Below, one piece after another: positions 50,160 through 60,390 of a stretch of 64,000 bases of DNA; position 1 is the stretch's first letter, and each line of letters opens with the position of its first letter. A model generated the notes under the pieces. The model saw only the letters and a program-made list of their open reading frames with translations. It was not told where the DNA came from and searched no databases. The position numbers and the translations under genes were made by a program. Origin of the DNA: Luteolibacter sp. Y139 (GTDB taxonomy: Bacteria > Verrucomicrobiota > Verrucomicrobiia > Verrucomicrobiales > Akkermansiaceae); NCBI RefSeq assembly GCF_038066715.1, contig NZ_JBBUKT010000001.1:248001-312000 (forward strand), given 5' to 3'.

Positions 50160-53100
50160 GTGAAACCAACCTACGCCCCCTTGAGGGCACTGCTTAATGT
50201 CGCCGGCCGCATGGTCGGCCTTCTTTTTGGACATATCACTTGGTCGGCACCCCCGTGGCTACGCGGGATCGGCCGAGCCTTCAGGGAGCTAGGACGACAC
50301 ATGTCCGCTCATCGTCGTGGCTGGTCCGCCAGCATTGCCACCATCCTGATTCTCACCGGAGGCACGTGGTATGGCATGCGCTGGTGGGAATCGCACAAGC
50401 CGCGCGTGGTCGCCTACGAGGAGGTCCAGAAGGTGACCGTGACTTCAAGCGTTCCCGAAGTCGCGAAGCCGGTGGTTGCGGACAAGGATCTCACGCCAGC
50501 ACCTTTCGTCGTTCACTTCTCGCTCCCCTCTGCTCCGCTCGAAAAAACCGGCAAGGCACCGGGTGCCGGCGTGACCTTGAAACCCGAGGTTCGCGGCAAG
50601 TGGCTGTGGACCGACAACAGCACGCTCACCTTCACACCAGACGCCTTGCACTGGAGCCCGGCGACGACCTACACGGTAACGCTCGACCCCAGCGAACTCG
50701 CGCCAAACCTCGACTTCTCCAAGCACAAGATCGAGTTCACCACCCCGCCGCTGCTCGCCGACCTGCGCGACTTCAACTTCTACACAAGTCCCAAGGATCC
50801 CAGCGTCCACCAGGTCGTCGGCGAAGTCCGCACCACTCACCCGGTCGAGCTCGATGAGCTGACGCGCCACCTGAGCCTGACCGTGATGGGAAATACTCCG
50901 GTATTCACCCAAGCACCGGACGGCACGCCGCTCTTCACAGTGACCCAGGGTGAAAGCCAGCGGCAATGGTTCGTCCGCAGCCGCAACCTCGTCATTCCCG
51001 AGATCGAGGATTTCATGAAGCTGCGGCTCTCGCCCGGTCTCGTCACCACCGCCGGCGGCAAGCCGATGGAACCCGAGCGCGAGGCGAAGACCCGCGTGCC
51101 GGACAAGTTCAGCGGCTTCAAGCTGACCGGCGCCGAAACCCGCATCCTCCGCACGGACGAAGGCGAACCGCAGCAATTCCTCTTCATCAACACCGACCAC
51201 GATCTCGATGGCGCGGAGATCGCCAGCCACATCACTGCGTGGTGGCGCGACAATGGCTGGACCCTCGATGATCGCACCAAGCTATCGGCGCAGCTTGCCA
51301 ACGCCACCAAGGTCAAACTGACACCAGTGGCATCGGATGCCCCGCTTGCGCAGCAACACGCCTTCCGCTTCGTGGAGCCGCGTCCAGGCACCCTGCTCGT
51401 TCGCGTCGAGCCCGGCGTGAAAGCACCCGGCGGATTCGAAATGGCGCGTCGTTTCGAAACACTCGCGGACGTGCCTGAGTTCCCAAAAGAAGTGAACCTG
51501 CTCGGCAAGGGTAACGTCCTCGCCCTTGGTGGCGCGCGGAAACTCGTCGCTCAATCCCGTGGCATCGATCACCTGCAGGTGACCTTCAGCCGCGTGCCGG
51601 TCTCGCAGATCCAACATCTGATCACCCAGAATCGCTACGGCGAGTTCAGCGCGCCGGACCTCAACTACTCCTTCAGCGAGGAGAACATCGTCCAGCGCTG
51701 GCGCAAGATCGTGGACGTGCCGCACACGAACGATTGGGAAGCGGTCCAGACCGAGATCGATTTCCACGACGCCCCGCCGATGACCTCTCCGGATGCTCTC
51801 GCCGGCGGCCGCGGTATCTTCCTCGTCGGCCTGCGCCCGGTGACCGCTGTCACTCCGGAGGAGGAAGACAAAAGCGTATACGGCCGCATCGAAGCGCCCT
51901 CCGAAGAAGAGGATGAAGGAGGGGGCCGCCGCTGGGAAGAGGATGAGGAAGGCGCGGAAGGTATCGCCGATGGCTGGAAGGCGGGCGAAGGCACGCGGGA
52001 CTCCCGTTTCGTGATGGTCACCGACCTCGGCCTCGTCGTGAAAGCCGGTGCCGATGGACGCCGCGATGTTTTCGTGATGTCGCTCACCGGTGGCGTGCCC
52101 GTCGAGGGAGTGGCCCTCCAGGCGCTGGCGCGAAATGGCACCGTGCTGGCCGAGGTGAAAACCGACACCAGCGGTCACGCGAACTTCGAGTCGCTGGACG
52201 GCTATCACGACGAGCGCGAACCCATCGCGATCGTCGCGCGCAAGGCGGAGGACATCACCTTCCTGCCGCTGAAGGAGCGCCAGCTTCCGGCCATGGACTA
52301 CTCGCGCTTCGACATCGACGGCGTAATGGCCTCCCGGCTCAAGGCCGTGGAAGCCTTCCTTTTCACCGAGCGCGGCGTCTATCGCCCCGGTGACTCGGTT
52401 CCCCTCGGCACACTGGTGCGGCGTCGCGATTGGGAGCCGGTCATCGAGGGACTGCCCGTGCGGATCAGCATGACCGATTCACGAGGCCGTATCGTGTCGT
52501 CCGAAAAGCGCCGTCTGCCGTTTGACGGATTTTTCGAAGCCGACCTCAAGCTCGCGGACTCGGCGGCCCTCGGCAAATACGAGCTCGCCGTCCACGTCAT
52601 CAACAGCGCGGACGAGAACCTGTTCCGACTGGGCCGCGCAGTGGTGCGCGTGGAAGAATTCCAGCCCGATCGGATGAAGGTGGAGACACACCTCGATCCC
52701 GCTCCACCAGCGGGCTGGCTCTCGCCCGCTGCCACCGTGGCGAAGGTGAATGTCCGCTCGCTCTTCGGCGAAGCCGCGGCTGAACGTCGGGTAACGATGA
52801 AGCTCGATCTTTCACCCGGGCACTTCTCGTTCGAGGAATGGCCCGCATTCACATTCTACGATCGCACCGTCGATCGCTCGGGTTCGCGTGCCGGCCGCAC
52901 GATTGACCTGGGAGAAACGAAGACCGATGGCGATGGCGTGGCGGAATTCAAGCTGCCGCTGGAGACACTGAAGGATGCATCCTTCCGCCTGGCGGTGTCG
53001 ACCGAGGCCTTCGAGCGCGAAGGCGGACGCAGCGTCCGGCATGAGCTGACTGAGCTGGTTTCTCCGTGGGATCAGGTGCTCGGTTGGAAGTCGGATGGCG

Positions 53101-56066
53101 AACTCACCTATCTCGGCAAGGACGCGCCGTGTAACGTGGAGCTGGTCGCGATCGACCGCAGCTTGAAGGCCGTGGCGATGCCAACCCTGCGCCGGCGCCT
53201 GATCGAAATCAGCCAGGTGTCCGCGCTCACCAAACTGGAGAATGGGAACTACTCCTACGTTTCGACCGAGCGCGAACGCATGATCGCCGAGGAAACGCTA
53301 AGCCTCCCCGCCGCATCGACCCCGCTCGCGCTCGCCACCGGCCAAGCTGGCAATTTCCGTCTGGAAATCATCGACGCGGAGGGCGTGGTAATGTGCGCCA
53401 TCCCCTATCGTGTCGCGGGCAAGGGCGATGCGAACCGCTCGCTGGATCAGGACAGCGAACTCGAACTGGTGCTTGGCAAAGGTGAAATCGCTCCCGGCGA
53501 GGAAGTGGAAGTCCACCTCACCGCACCCTATGCCGGCTCGGGAATTGTCACCGTGGAGCGGGATCGCGTGCTGCTCCATCAGTGGTTCCACACGGAAACC
53601 AATGAAACCACCCTCAAGCTGCGTGTGCCGGAAGGCGTCGAGGGCACGGTCTATATCAATGCGGCCTTCGTGCGCTCGCCGTCGTCACCGGAAATTTTCC
53701 GCAGCCCCCTCAGCTATGCTGCCGAACCGCTGCGCATCACACCGCGGCGCAGGCAGCTTGAGGTAAAGCTGGATACGCCTCAGAAAGTTCGCCCGGGCAG
53801 CGAGGCGAAGTTCGGCTTCACCGCCAGCCAGCCATCGCGGCTCGTGCTCTACGCGGTCGACGAAGGCATCCACCAGATCACCAACTACAAGCTCCCCCGC
53901 CCGCTCGACTACTTCACACGCAAGCAAGCGCTCGAAGTCCGGACCCTCCAGTGGCTCGACCTGTTGCTGCCGGAATACCAGTTCCTCAAGGCCGCACCCG
54001 CCTTCGGTGGCGACGCCGACGACGGTGCCTCCTTGCACGTGAATCCGTTCAAGCGCCGCCAGGAAGCGCCGGTCGTCTTCTGGTCGGGCATCGTCGATGC
54101 CGGCCCGGAGCGCCGCGAGGTGTCGTGGCAGGTGCCGGATTATTTCAATGGCAACCTGCGGGTGATGGCAGTCGCCGCCAATGCCAGCAGCATGGGCGTG
54201 GCGGAGAGCAACACGCTGGCCAAGGCCCCGATCATCCTGATGCCGAATGCACCGCTGTTCGTGTCGCCGGGCGATGAGTTCGAAGCCTCGCTCGCGGTGA
54301 CCAACAACCTCGAACCGGAAGGCCCCGCAAACATCAGCCTGAGCGCCACGCCCTCGAGCCAGCTGGAGCGCATCGGCGAACCACAGGCGTCGCTCGACCT
54401 CCAGCCGGGCAAGGAAGGCATGGCGCACTTCCGCTTCAAGGCGAAGGACGACCTCGGCGGCGCGGAGATCAAGTTCGTCGCATCTGCAAATGGCGAAACG
54501 ATCCTGCGCACGATCACGCTCAGCGTACGGCCGGCGAGCCATCATTTGACCAAGGTCACCTCGGGTTGGTTCCGCACCGGCAGCTATGACGTGAAAACCG
54601 TCCGCTCACTCTATCCGCAATTCAGGCGGGTAGAGGCCACGGGTAGCTCGTTGCCGCTAGGCCTGGCTCGCGGGCTTGAAGCCTACGTCAGCGAGTTCCC
54701 GCATGGTTGCTCGGAGCAAATCACCAGCCGTGCGATGGTGAAGCTGGTCACCTCCACCGAGGCGGACTTCGGCCTGCCGCCCGCGGTCGCCGCGGAGCAC
54801 ATCAAGGGAGCCATCGCCCAGCTCGCCAACCGCCAGCAATCGGACGGCGGCTTCGGCTATTGGTATGCGGGCGCGCCGCGGATGTTCGAGTTCCAGTCGC
54901 TCTACGTCCTGCATTTCCTGACCGAGGCGAAGTTGCTCGGTCACCCCGTTCCGGAAACCATGATGACGGCGGCTCTACAACACGCGGCTGATACGGCGCG
55001 GGCCAACATCCAGAATCTCGATCAAGCCGAGCTCCAGGCCTATGCGATCTATCTGCTCGCACGCAATGGCACCTCGGTGGCACCGCAGCTCCTGAATCTC
55101 CGCGACACCCTCGCGAAGCGTCATGCCGGCAACTGGGAAGGCCAGGCCACCGGGGCATGGATGGCCGCCAGCTACCGGCTGCTGAAGCAGGACAAGGAAG
55201 CCAAGGCATTGATGGCCGACTGTGTGAAGCGCCCCCATCCCGCCGGTCCCTTGTATTGCCGCAGCAAGCAGGCGGAAGAGCTCAAGATCTTCTACGTGCG
55301 CTGCCGCCACTTCCCCGAAGACGCCGCTCAATTCGGCCTCAATGACATGGAGCCGGTGATGAGCGGCTTGCGCGACGAGAGTTTCAATACGCTCACCGCC
55401 TCGTTCACGGTGCTCGCCTTGAAAGCCTACAGCGATGCCGCAGCGCGCACCGGCCTGGAGCTGTCGCTGTATGCACAGCCGGCCAGTGGCGACGAGGTGC
55501 TGTTATCCGGACCCAAACAAGGCCTGGTGAAGGCGGAGTTTCCCGATGGCACCAAGGCGGTCGAATTCCGCCGCGACCAAAAAGGCTCCGGCGATCTCGG
55601 CATGTTCTTCCAGACCGTCGAGCAAGGTTATGATCGCGGAACGCCGCCGGGACCGCTCACCAGCGGCGTCGGCATCGTTCGGGAACTCAAGCCGGTGAAG
55701 GAAGACCAACCGCTGCGGCCCGGCGATGCGGTCGATGTCACCCTGACAGTGCGTAATCTCACCGCGAAGCAGCTTCCAGACCTCGCGGTCATCGACCTGC
55801 TACCCGCGGGATTTGAAGTCTTGGCCGATGATCTCAAATCCGGCGCAGGTACTGTGGCCGGCACCGATTACGCGGAAGTCCGCGAAGACCGCTCGCTCTT
55901 CTACCTCGGCATTGCCAGCAATGCCGAATGGAAGGTCCGCTATCGCATGAAAGCGGTCAGCCCCGGCAGCTTCACCGTGCCACCGGCGATGGTGGAGGAC
56001 ATGTATGACCGCGGCCGTCACGGCGTCTCGGCACCGGGCCGCATCGAAGTAGTTGCCGCCCCTTGA
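50160..56066 (+). CDS. bacterial alpha-2-macroglobulin
   Basis: A 1968-residue envelope protein of the bacterial alpha-2-macroglobulin family. One membrane helix lies near residues 54-75 (GWSASIATILILTGGTW); a series of macroglobulin beta domains follows, with a Glu/Arg-rich insertion around residues 565-605, the MG/A2M domain (ESNTLAKAPIILMPNAPLFV) and the thioester motif GCSEQ (Cys1517, Gln1520), then a complement-like helical domain (DGGFGYWYAGAPRMFEFQSLYV). The thioester traps attacking proteases. The GTG start at 50160 has an AAGGAG Shine-Dalgarno six bases before it. It is followed after 7 bp by pbpC, the known partner. Confidence 0.95.
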   Translation: MKPTYAPLRALLNVAGRMVGLLFGHITWSAPPWLRGIGRAFRELGRHMSAHRRGWSASIATILILTGGTWYGMRWWESHKPRVVAYEEVQKVTVTSSVPEVAKPVVADKDLTPAPFVVHFSLPSAPLEKTGKAPGAGVTLKPEVRGKWLWTDNSTLTFTPDALHWSPATTYTVTLDPSELAPNLDFSKHKIEFTTPPLLADLRDFNFYTSPKDPSVHQVVGEVRTTHPVELDELTRHLSLTVMGNTPVFTQAPDGTPLFTVTQGESQRQWFVRSRNLVIPEIEDFMKLRLSPGLVTTAGGKPMEPEREAKTRVPDKFSGFKLTGAETRILRTDEGEPQQFLFINTDHDLDGAEIASHITAWWRDNGWTLDDRTKLSAQLANATKVKLTPVASDAPLAQQHAFRFVEPRPGTLLVRVEPGVKAPGGFEMARRFETLADVPEFPKEVNLLGKGNVLALGGARKLVAQSRGIDHLQVTFSRVPVSQIQHLITQNRYGEFSAPDLNYSFSEENIVQRWRKIVDVPHTNDWEAVQTEIDFHDAPPMTSPDALAGGRGIFLVGLRPVTAVTPEEEDKSVYGRIEAPSEEEDEGGGRRWEEDEEGAEGIADGWKAGEGTRDSRFVMVTDLGLVVKAGADGRRDVFVMSLTGGVPVEGVALQALARNGTVLAEVKTDTSGHANFESLDGYHDEREPIAIVARKAEDITFLPLKERQLPAMDYSRFDIDGVMASRLKAVEAFLFTERGVYRPGDSVPLGTLVRRRDWEPVIEGLPVRISMTDSRGRIVSSEKRRLPFDGFFEADLKLADSAALGKYELAVHVINSADENLFRLGRAVVRVEEFQPDRMKVETHLDPAPPAGWLSPAATVAKVNVRSLFGEAAAERRVTMKLDLSPGHFSFEEWPAFTFYDRTVDRSGSRAGRTIDLGETKTDGDGVAEFKLPLETLKDASFRLAVSTEAFEREGGRSVRHELTELVSPWDQVLGWKSDGELTYLGKDAPCNVELVAIDRSLKAVAMPTLRRRLIEISQVSALTKLENGNYSYVSTERERMIAEETLSLPAASTPLALATGQAGNFRLEIIDAEGVVMCAIPYRVAGKGDANRSLDQDSELELVLGKGEIAPGEEVEVHLTAPYAGSGIVTVERDRVLLHQWFHTETNETTLKLRVPEGVEGTVYINAAFVRSPSSPEIFRSPLSYAAEPLRITPRRRQLEVKLDTPQKVRPGSEAKFGFTASQPSRLVLYAVDEGIHQITNYKLPRPLDYFTRKQALEVRTLQWLDLLLPEYQFLKAAPAFGGDADDGASLHVNPFKRRQEAPVVFWSGIVDAGPERREVSWQVPDYFNGNLRVMAVAANASSMGVAESNTLAKAPIILMPNAPLFVSPGDEFEASLAVTNNLEPEGPANISLSATPSSQLERIGEPQASLDLQPGKEGMAHFRFKAKDDLGGAEIKFVASANGETILRTITLSVRPASHHLTKVTSGWFRTGSYDVKTVRSLYPQFRRVEATGSSLPLGLARGLEAYVSEFPHGCSEQITSRAMVKLVTSTEADFGLPPAVAAEHIKGAIAQLANRQQSDGGFGYWYAGAPRMFEFQSLYVLHFLTEAKLLGHPVPETMMTAALQHAADTARANIQNLDQAELQAYAIYLLARNGTSVAPQLLNLRDTLAKRHAGNWEGQATGAWMAASYRLLKQDKEAKALMADCVKRPHPAGPLYCRSKQAEELKIFYVRCRHFPEDAAQFGLNDMEPVMSGLRDESFNTLTASFTVLALKAYSDAAARTGLELSLYAQPASGDEVLLSGPKQGLVKAEFPDGTKAVEFRRDQKGSGDLGMFFQTVEQGYDRGTPPGPLTSGVGIVRELKPVKEDQPLRPGDAVDVTLTVRNLTAKQLPDLAVIDLLPAGFEVLADDLKSGAGTVAGTDYAEVREDRSLFYLGIASNAEWKVRYRMKAVSPGSFTVPPAMVEDMYDRGRHGVSAPGRIEVVAAP

Positions 56067-56073
56067 CCCATCC

Positions 56074-58365
56074 ATGCATCCGGTTCGTCAGAAACTGAAA
56101 CGCTGGGGGCGACGCGCCGCAATCGCGGTCATCGCCCTCGGCGTGGCATGGGCGTTGTTGCCCAAGCCGGACTTGTATCCCGATTGCTCGTGGTCGCGCA
56201 TCGTGCGGGATCGCCATGGAGAGGTGCTGCACCTTTCCATGGCGCAGGATGGTGCCTATCGCCTGAAGACATCGCTCGCCGACATCAGCCCCGCACTGGT
56301 GAGAGCGACGCTTGCGAAGGAAGACCGGCACTATCGCTGGCACCCGGGCGTCAACCCGGTCGCTTTGCTCCGCGCCACATGGCAAGCCGCAACCGGCCAT
56401 CCCTCCGGCGGTGCGTCCACGATCACCATGCAGGTCGCGCGGCTACGGTGGAAATTGGAGACCCGCAGCATCGGCGGGAAGCTGGTGCAGATCTATCACG
56501 CGATCCAGCTGGAGCGGCACTACTCGAAGGATGAGATCCTCGAGGCCTACCTCAATCTCGCGCCCTACGGCGGCAACGTCGAGGGCGCGGGAGCCGCGGC
56601 CATCCTCTGGTGCGGGCGTCCCTGCGCCGAACTCACCGAACGTGAAGCCTTCGCCCTGAGCGTCATTCCGCAAAGCCCGGCAACGCGCCATCCGGGAAGA
56701 GAACGAGATCAATCCCGCCTCGCCGCAGCTCAGGCGCGCTTGATCCAAAGCCTCAATGCCGACGATCCGCTGCGCCGCGATCCGTTGGCAGCTCAATTCA
56801 CACTGACACCATCATCAGAGCCACCACACTACGCTCCACACTTCTGCCGGAACGTGATGGCCACAAACCCATCCGCAGCGATCGATTCGACCCTGGACCT
56901 CAGGCTGCAGCGGATCCTCGAACAAGGCATCCACGCCCGGCTCGAACGCAGCGAGGAACTCGGCATCAACAACGCCTGCGCAGTCCTCATCCACGCGCCC
57001 ACCCGTGAGGTGCTGGGCTACGTCGGCTCCGCAAACTACGATGACCGCCGTATTTCCGGCATGGTCGATGGCCTGCGCGCCCGCCGTTCACCCGGCTCGG
57101 CCCTGAAGCCCTTCATCTACGGACTCGCGCTGGAGCAGGGACTCATCCACCCGCGCAGCCTGCTGATGGATGCGCCCCTGACCTTTGCCGACTACAATCC
57201 CGAGAACTTCGAGCGCGAATTCATGGGCCCTGTGTCCGCCCGCGAGGCTCTGCTGCGCAGCCGGAACCTGCCCGCCGTCGATCTCACCCGCCGGCTCTCC
57301 GGCGACGGTCTCTACGGCTTCCTGAAACGCGGCGGAATCAGCTTCAAATATCCCGCTTCTCACTACGGCCTCTCCCTGGCACTCGGCGGCGCGGGAGTCA
57401 CGCCGCTAGAACTGGCGAACCTCTACGCCAGCCTCGCCGATGACGGACGCTTCCGCCCGCTCGTCTTCGATACCCCGCAAAAGCCGGAGAGCACCCCGGT
57501 TCTGTTAGATGAAGCCGCCCGCTTCCTCGTCCTCGACATGATCACCGGCGGCAGCGAGCTCGGCAGCGACTACGAATTCACCAATACCTGCCCCACGTTG
57601 GCATGGAAGACCGGCACCTCACATGGCTTCCGCGACGCTTGGGCAGCCGGCGTTCTCGGCGACTACGTGCTGGTCGTGTGGATGGGCGACTTCTCCGGCC
57701 GCGGCAATCCCGCCCTCGTCGCTCGCCACTGCGCCGCACCACTCCTCTTCGAGCTCTTCGCGCGCCTGGGTCTCCCGGACCATCCCCGGAAGATCCCCGC
57801 CAGCGTGATGACAACAGACGTCTGCCCGCAATCCGGCTGCCTTCCCGGCCACCACTGCCCGCATCGCGTCAGCTCGTGGTTCATCCCCGGCGTCTCACCC
57901 ATCCGTCCCTGCGAGTTGCATCGCGAAATCCTCGTCGACACCACCTCCGGCCTGCGCGTCGCCCGCGACGATGGCCGCCCCTCCCTCCGCCGCGAAGTCT
58001 GCGAATTCTGGCCGCCCGACTTGTTAGAGCTCTTCCGCAAGGCCGGCGTCCCCCGCCGCGAACCGCCCGCTCCGGAGAACGGCAGCGCCACCACCGAAGG
58101 CCTCGATCCCGGTAGTTCCCCCACCATCCTCTCGCCTCTGGCAGGGCGCATCTACCTCACCGGAAGCGACCACGGCATCCCTTTGCTTGCGAAGTCCGCC
58201 GCCGGCGTCGGGCGGCTGTATTGGTTCTGTGGCGAGACCTTCCTTGGCAGCGGCACCACCTCAGATGGCCCCACCTGGCAGCCCTCTGCCGGCACCCGGA
58301 CGCTGCGAGTCGTGGATGATCACGGCCGTGGTAGCGCGGTCTCCATCGTCGTCCAACAGCGGTGA
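56074..58365 (+). CDS. pbpC: penicillin-binding protein 1C
   Basis: A 763-residue bifunctional peptidoglycan synthase: N-terminal membrane helix (residues about 15-29), GT51 glycosyltransferase with AKEDRHYRWHPGVNP (catalytic Glu83) and GGASTITMQVARL, transpeptidase with SPGSALKPFIYG (Ser342) and WKTGTSHGFRDAW (Lys512), and a C-terminal PBP1C domain with Cys-rich CPQSGCLPGHHCPH and SPTILSPLAGRIYL. PbpC pairs with alpha-2-macroglobulin to repair and protect the cell wall. The ATG at 56074 lies 7 bp after the preceding stop. Confidence 0.96.
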   Translation: MHPVRQKLKRWGRRAAIAVIALGVAWALLPKPDLYPDCSWSRIVRDRHGEVLHLSMAQDGAYRLKTSLADISPALVRATLAKEDRHYRWHPGVNPVALLRATWQAATGHPSGGASTITMQVARLRWKLETRSIGGKLVQIYHAIQLERHYSKDEILEAYLNLAPYGGNVEGAGAAAILWCGRPCAELTEREAFALSVIPQSPATRHPGRERDQSRLAAAQARLIQSLNADDPLRRDPLAAQFTLTPSSEPPHYAPHFCRNVMATNPSAAIDSTLDLRLQRILEQGIHARLERSEELGINNACAVLIHAPTREVLGYVGSANYDDRRISGMVDGLRARRSPGSALKPFIYGLALEQGLIHPRSLLMDAPLTFADYNPENFEREFMGPVSAREALLRSRNLPAVDLTRRLSGDGLYGFLKRGGISFKYPASHYGLSLALGGAGVTPLELANLYASLADDGRFRPLVFDTPQKPESTPVLLDEAARFLVLDMITGGSELGSDYEFTNTCPTLAWKTGTSHGFRDAWAAGVLGDYVLVVWMGDFSGRGNPALVARHCAAPLLFELFARLGLPDHPRKIPASVMTTDVCPQSGCLPGHHCPHRVSSWFIPGVSPIRPCELHREILVDTTSGLRVARDDGRPSLRREVCEFWPPDLLELFRKAGVPRREPPAPENGSATTEGLDPGSSPTILSPLAGRIYLTGSDHGIPLLAKSAAGVGRLYWFCGETFLGSGTTSDGPTWQPSAGTRTLRVVDDHGRGSAVSIVVQQR

Positions 58366-58494
58366 AACGTTTGGCGATACAAACGCGGTCGACCCGCCAT
58401 CGAATCCCTCTTCTTTCATCACGGAAAATGAGCCTAACCACCGAGATACCTTGATGGCACCGTGGTTTCAAGATTGATAGCCCCATGATGGAAA

Positions 58495-58559
58495 GGTGGA
58501 GGACCACCGATCCATCCGTCTTGAAAACCGGTCGGGAGCGATCCCCGTGATGCGCTCCC
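58495..58559 (+). promoter_or_regulatory. structured leader of LamG gene
   Basis: Two hairpins precede the LamG start: GGTGG/CCACC with loop AGGA at 58495-58508 and GGGAGCG/CGCTCCC at 58534-58559 with a 12-base loop. Between them a TTGAAAACCGG stretch resembles part of a tRNA-Ser anticodon arm but lacks the other arms. It may be a regulatory RNA leader. Confidence 0.4.
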
Positions 58560-58578
58560 CGGAATCCAACTCAACCTC

Positions 58579-59514
58579 ATGAAAGCAGCATCCCTCATTC
58601 ACTTCGCTTCATTGGCCGCTGGAATCCAAATGGTGTCAGCGGTTCCTACCACCTCATACAACACCGGCACCCTCGGCACCGTCGGCGATGGCGCCAACTC
58701 GACCGGGGTCGTAGTCGACCAACCGGGCGCCATTTCCACCTACCCCGATTATTCATCGAGCTATGCGAGCCCGGAGAACACCACGGTCCCCTTCCGGCCC
58801 GAATTGAATCCCGCCGCAGCCAGCCCATTCACCGTCGAGTTCTGGGCGAAACCCACCGCGAGCGACGGCGACGACGCTCCGGTCTCCAACCGGCTCGGTG
58901 GCAACGTCAACCGGACCGGCTGGGTGTTCTTCCAGCGCGCCGCCGCCACCGGCTGGAACTTTCGCATGTACAACGGCAATGGCACCGCCGTCGGCTGGGA
59001 CCTCACCGGAGGCACGGCCACTCTCAATGCTTGGTCGCACGTCGTCGCCGTCTGGAACGGCAGCAGCGCCCAACTCTATGTGAACGGCGTCAACACCAAC
59101 GCCTCCAATACCGGAGCGGGAGGCTACAACGTCAACGTCACCGAAAGCTTCTATCTGGGAGCCCTGCTCAATGGCGGCAGCCCCAGCACCGGCAGCGTGG
59201 ACGAGGTCGCATTCTATCCCACAGCTCTCACGGGCACGCAAATCGCCAACCACTATGCCGCCGCCACCAGCAACACCTTCGGCAAATACAGCTCGCTGGT
59301 CGCCGCTGACGGAGCCATCGAGTACCTCCAGCAAAACCCGCCGTCGGCCACGGTGACCGTCACCAGCAACAATCCGCTCACCACGAAGGTCACTTTCACC
59401 GGCATCCTTTCCCAATCGCCCGACCTGGTAACTTGGACCGATCTGGTGGTCACCAGCCCCTACACCCCGTCGTCCCCGCAGCCGAACCGGCTGTTTTTCA
59501 CCGCCCACCGGTGA
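58579..59514 (+). CDS. secreted LamG-domain (concanavalin A-like lectin) protein
   Basis: A 311-residue protein: signal peptide (MKAASLIHFASLAAGIQMVSA), then a LamG/laminin-G jelly roll (FTVEFWAKPTASDGDDAPV, GWVFFQRAAATGWNFRMYNG, WSHVVAVWNGSSAQLYVNGV, SVDEVAFYPTALTGTQIANHYAAA) and a C-terminal beta region. Such domains bind sugars or proteins on the cell surface. It has no PEP-CTERM tail. It sits after a structured leader and before yceD with a hairpin between. Confidence 0.9.
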   Translation: MKAASLIHFASLAAGIQMVSAVPTTSYNTGTLGTVGDGANSTGVVVDQPGAISTYPDYSSSYASPENTTVPFRPELNPAAASPFTVEFWAKPTASDGDDAPVSNRLGGNVNRTGWVFFQRAAATGWNFRMYNGNGTAVGWDLTGGTATLNAWSHVVAVWNGSSAQLYVNGVNTNASNTGAGGYNVNVTESFYLGALLNGGSPSTGSVDEVAFYPTALTGTQIANHYAAATSNTFGKYSSLVAADGAIEYLQQNPPSATVTVTSNNPLTTKVTFTGILSQSPDLVTWTDLVVTSPYTPSSPQPNRLFFTAHR

Positions 59515-59529
59515 GATCCGCATGGCTCC

Positions 59530-59560
59530 ATCCCGGTCGGCCGATCACGTCGGCCGGGAT
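59530..59560 (+). terminator. possible terminator after LamG gene
   Basis: CGGCCGA (59538-59544) and TCGGCCG (59550-59556) form a perfect stem with a 5-base loop, and ATCCCGG/CCGGGAT surround it in an alternative pairing. The T-run is only TTT, so termination is uncertain. Confidence 0.45.
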
Positions 59561-59601
59561 TTCCCGTTGCATCCCGCGCGCCGCTGGCTGAAATCCCCTG
59601 C

Positions 59602-60105
59602 ATGTCCGACCGCCTCCTGATCGACCTCGCCACCTTGCCGGAGGAGGGCAAGAATTTCAGCGGCGAGCTGCCGGCCGAAATTTTCGACCTCCCGGAACAC
59701 GACGCGAAACCGGTCGGCCCGCTTTCCTACGACCTTCGTGCTCAAAGATTTGGCTCGGAATTACTGCTCTCCGGCAGTCTTTCCGCGCCTTTCGAGTTCA
59801 TGTGCGTGCGCACCGTCCATCCATTCAAGCAAACCATCCACGTGGAGGGTGCCAATGTCTCCGTAGAGATTGAGCAAGAAGGACCTCTGGATGCCACCGA
59901 GGCCGTCCGGGAGGAAATCCTGCTGGCATTTCCCGACTACCCGCGCTGCGACGAAGGCGATGAGCCGCAGCACTGTGAAATCGATAGTCGCTATTTGGCA
60001 GTGGACAAACCTGCTGGCGATGGGGTAGAGACCCGCCCCCGCGCGCCGGGAGACGACCGCTGGTCTGCTCTCGACGCACTGGATAAACACGATTCCGAAC
60101 GCTAA
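59602..60105 (+). CDS. yceD: YceD family protein (DUF177)
   Basis: A 167-residue protein of the DUF177/YceD family with the family's central PFEFMCVRTVHPFKQTIHVE stretch (Cys) and later FPDYPRCDEGDE. It precedes rpmF by 12 bp, its usual neighbour. YceD is linked to 23S rRNA or ribosome assembly in several bacteria. Cytoplasmic, no signal peptide. Confidence 0.88.
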   Translation: MSDRLLIDLATLPEEGKNFSGELPAEIFDLPEHDAKPVGPLSYDLRAQRFGSELLLSGSLSAPFEFMCVRTVHPFKQTIHVEGANVSVEIEQEGPLDATEAVREEILLAFPDYPRCDEGDEPQHCEIDSRYLAVDKPAGDGVETRPRAPGDDRWSALDALDKHDSER

Positions 60106-60117
60106 TTCCTTACCGCC

Positions 60118-60300
60118 ATGGCCGTACCAAAGCGCCGTCAATCCAAGAGCCGGCAAAAGATGCGCCGCGGCGCCAGCCGCTGGCGCGCACCGATTTTCAA
60201 GACCTGCCCGGAGTGCGAAAGCCGCGTGCCTTCCCACATTGCGTGCCCTTCCTGCGGCACCTATAACGGTCGCAAGGTGCTTGAAGTGGATGCGCTCTAA
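60118..60300 (+). CDS. rpmF: 50S ribosomal protein L32
   Basis: A 60-residue basic protein, MAVPKRRQSKSRQKMRRGAS at the N-terminus and a zinc ribbon with CPECESRVPSHIACPSCG, typical of C+ L32. Follows yceD and precedes plsX, the standard order. Confidence 0.97.
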   Translation: MAVPKRRQSKSRQKMRRGASRWRAPIFKTCPECESRVPSHIACPSCGTYNGRKVLEVDAL

Positions 60301-60390
60301 AGCGCCCCGCTCTGCGAGTTTTTCCAATTCACCGTGCCGGAGCCCCCGGCGCGGTGATTTCATGTACTCCGACCTGACGATTTCCCTGCG

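Noticed and set aside
58505..58575. Apparent tRNA-Ser anticodon arm (CTTGAAA loop) before the LamG gene
   Set aside because: The anticodon stem has a C-C mismatch and neither D-arm, acceptor nor T-arm sequences are present, so it is not a tRNA.
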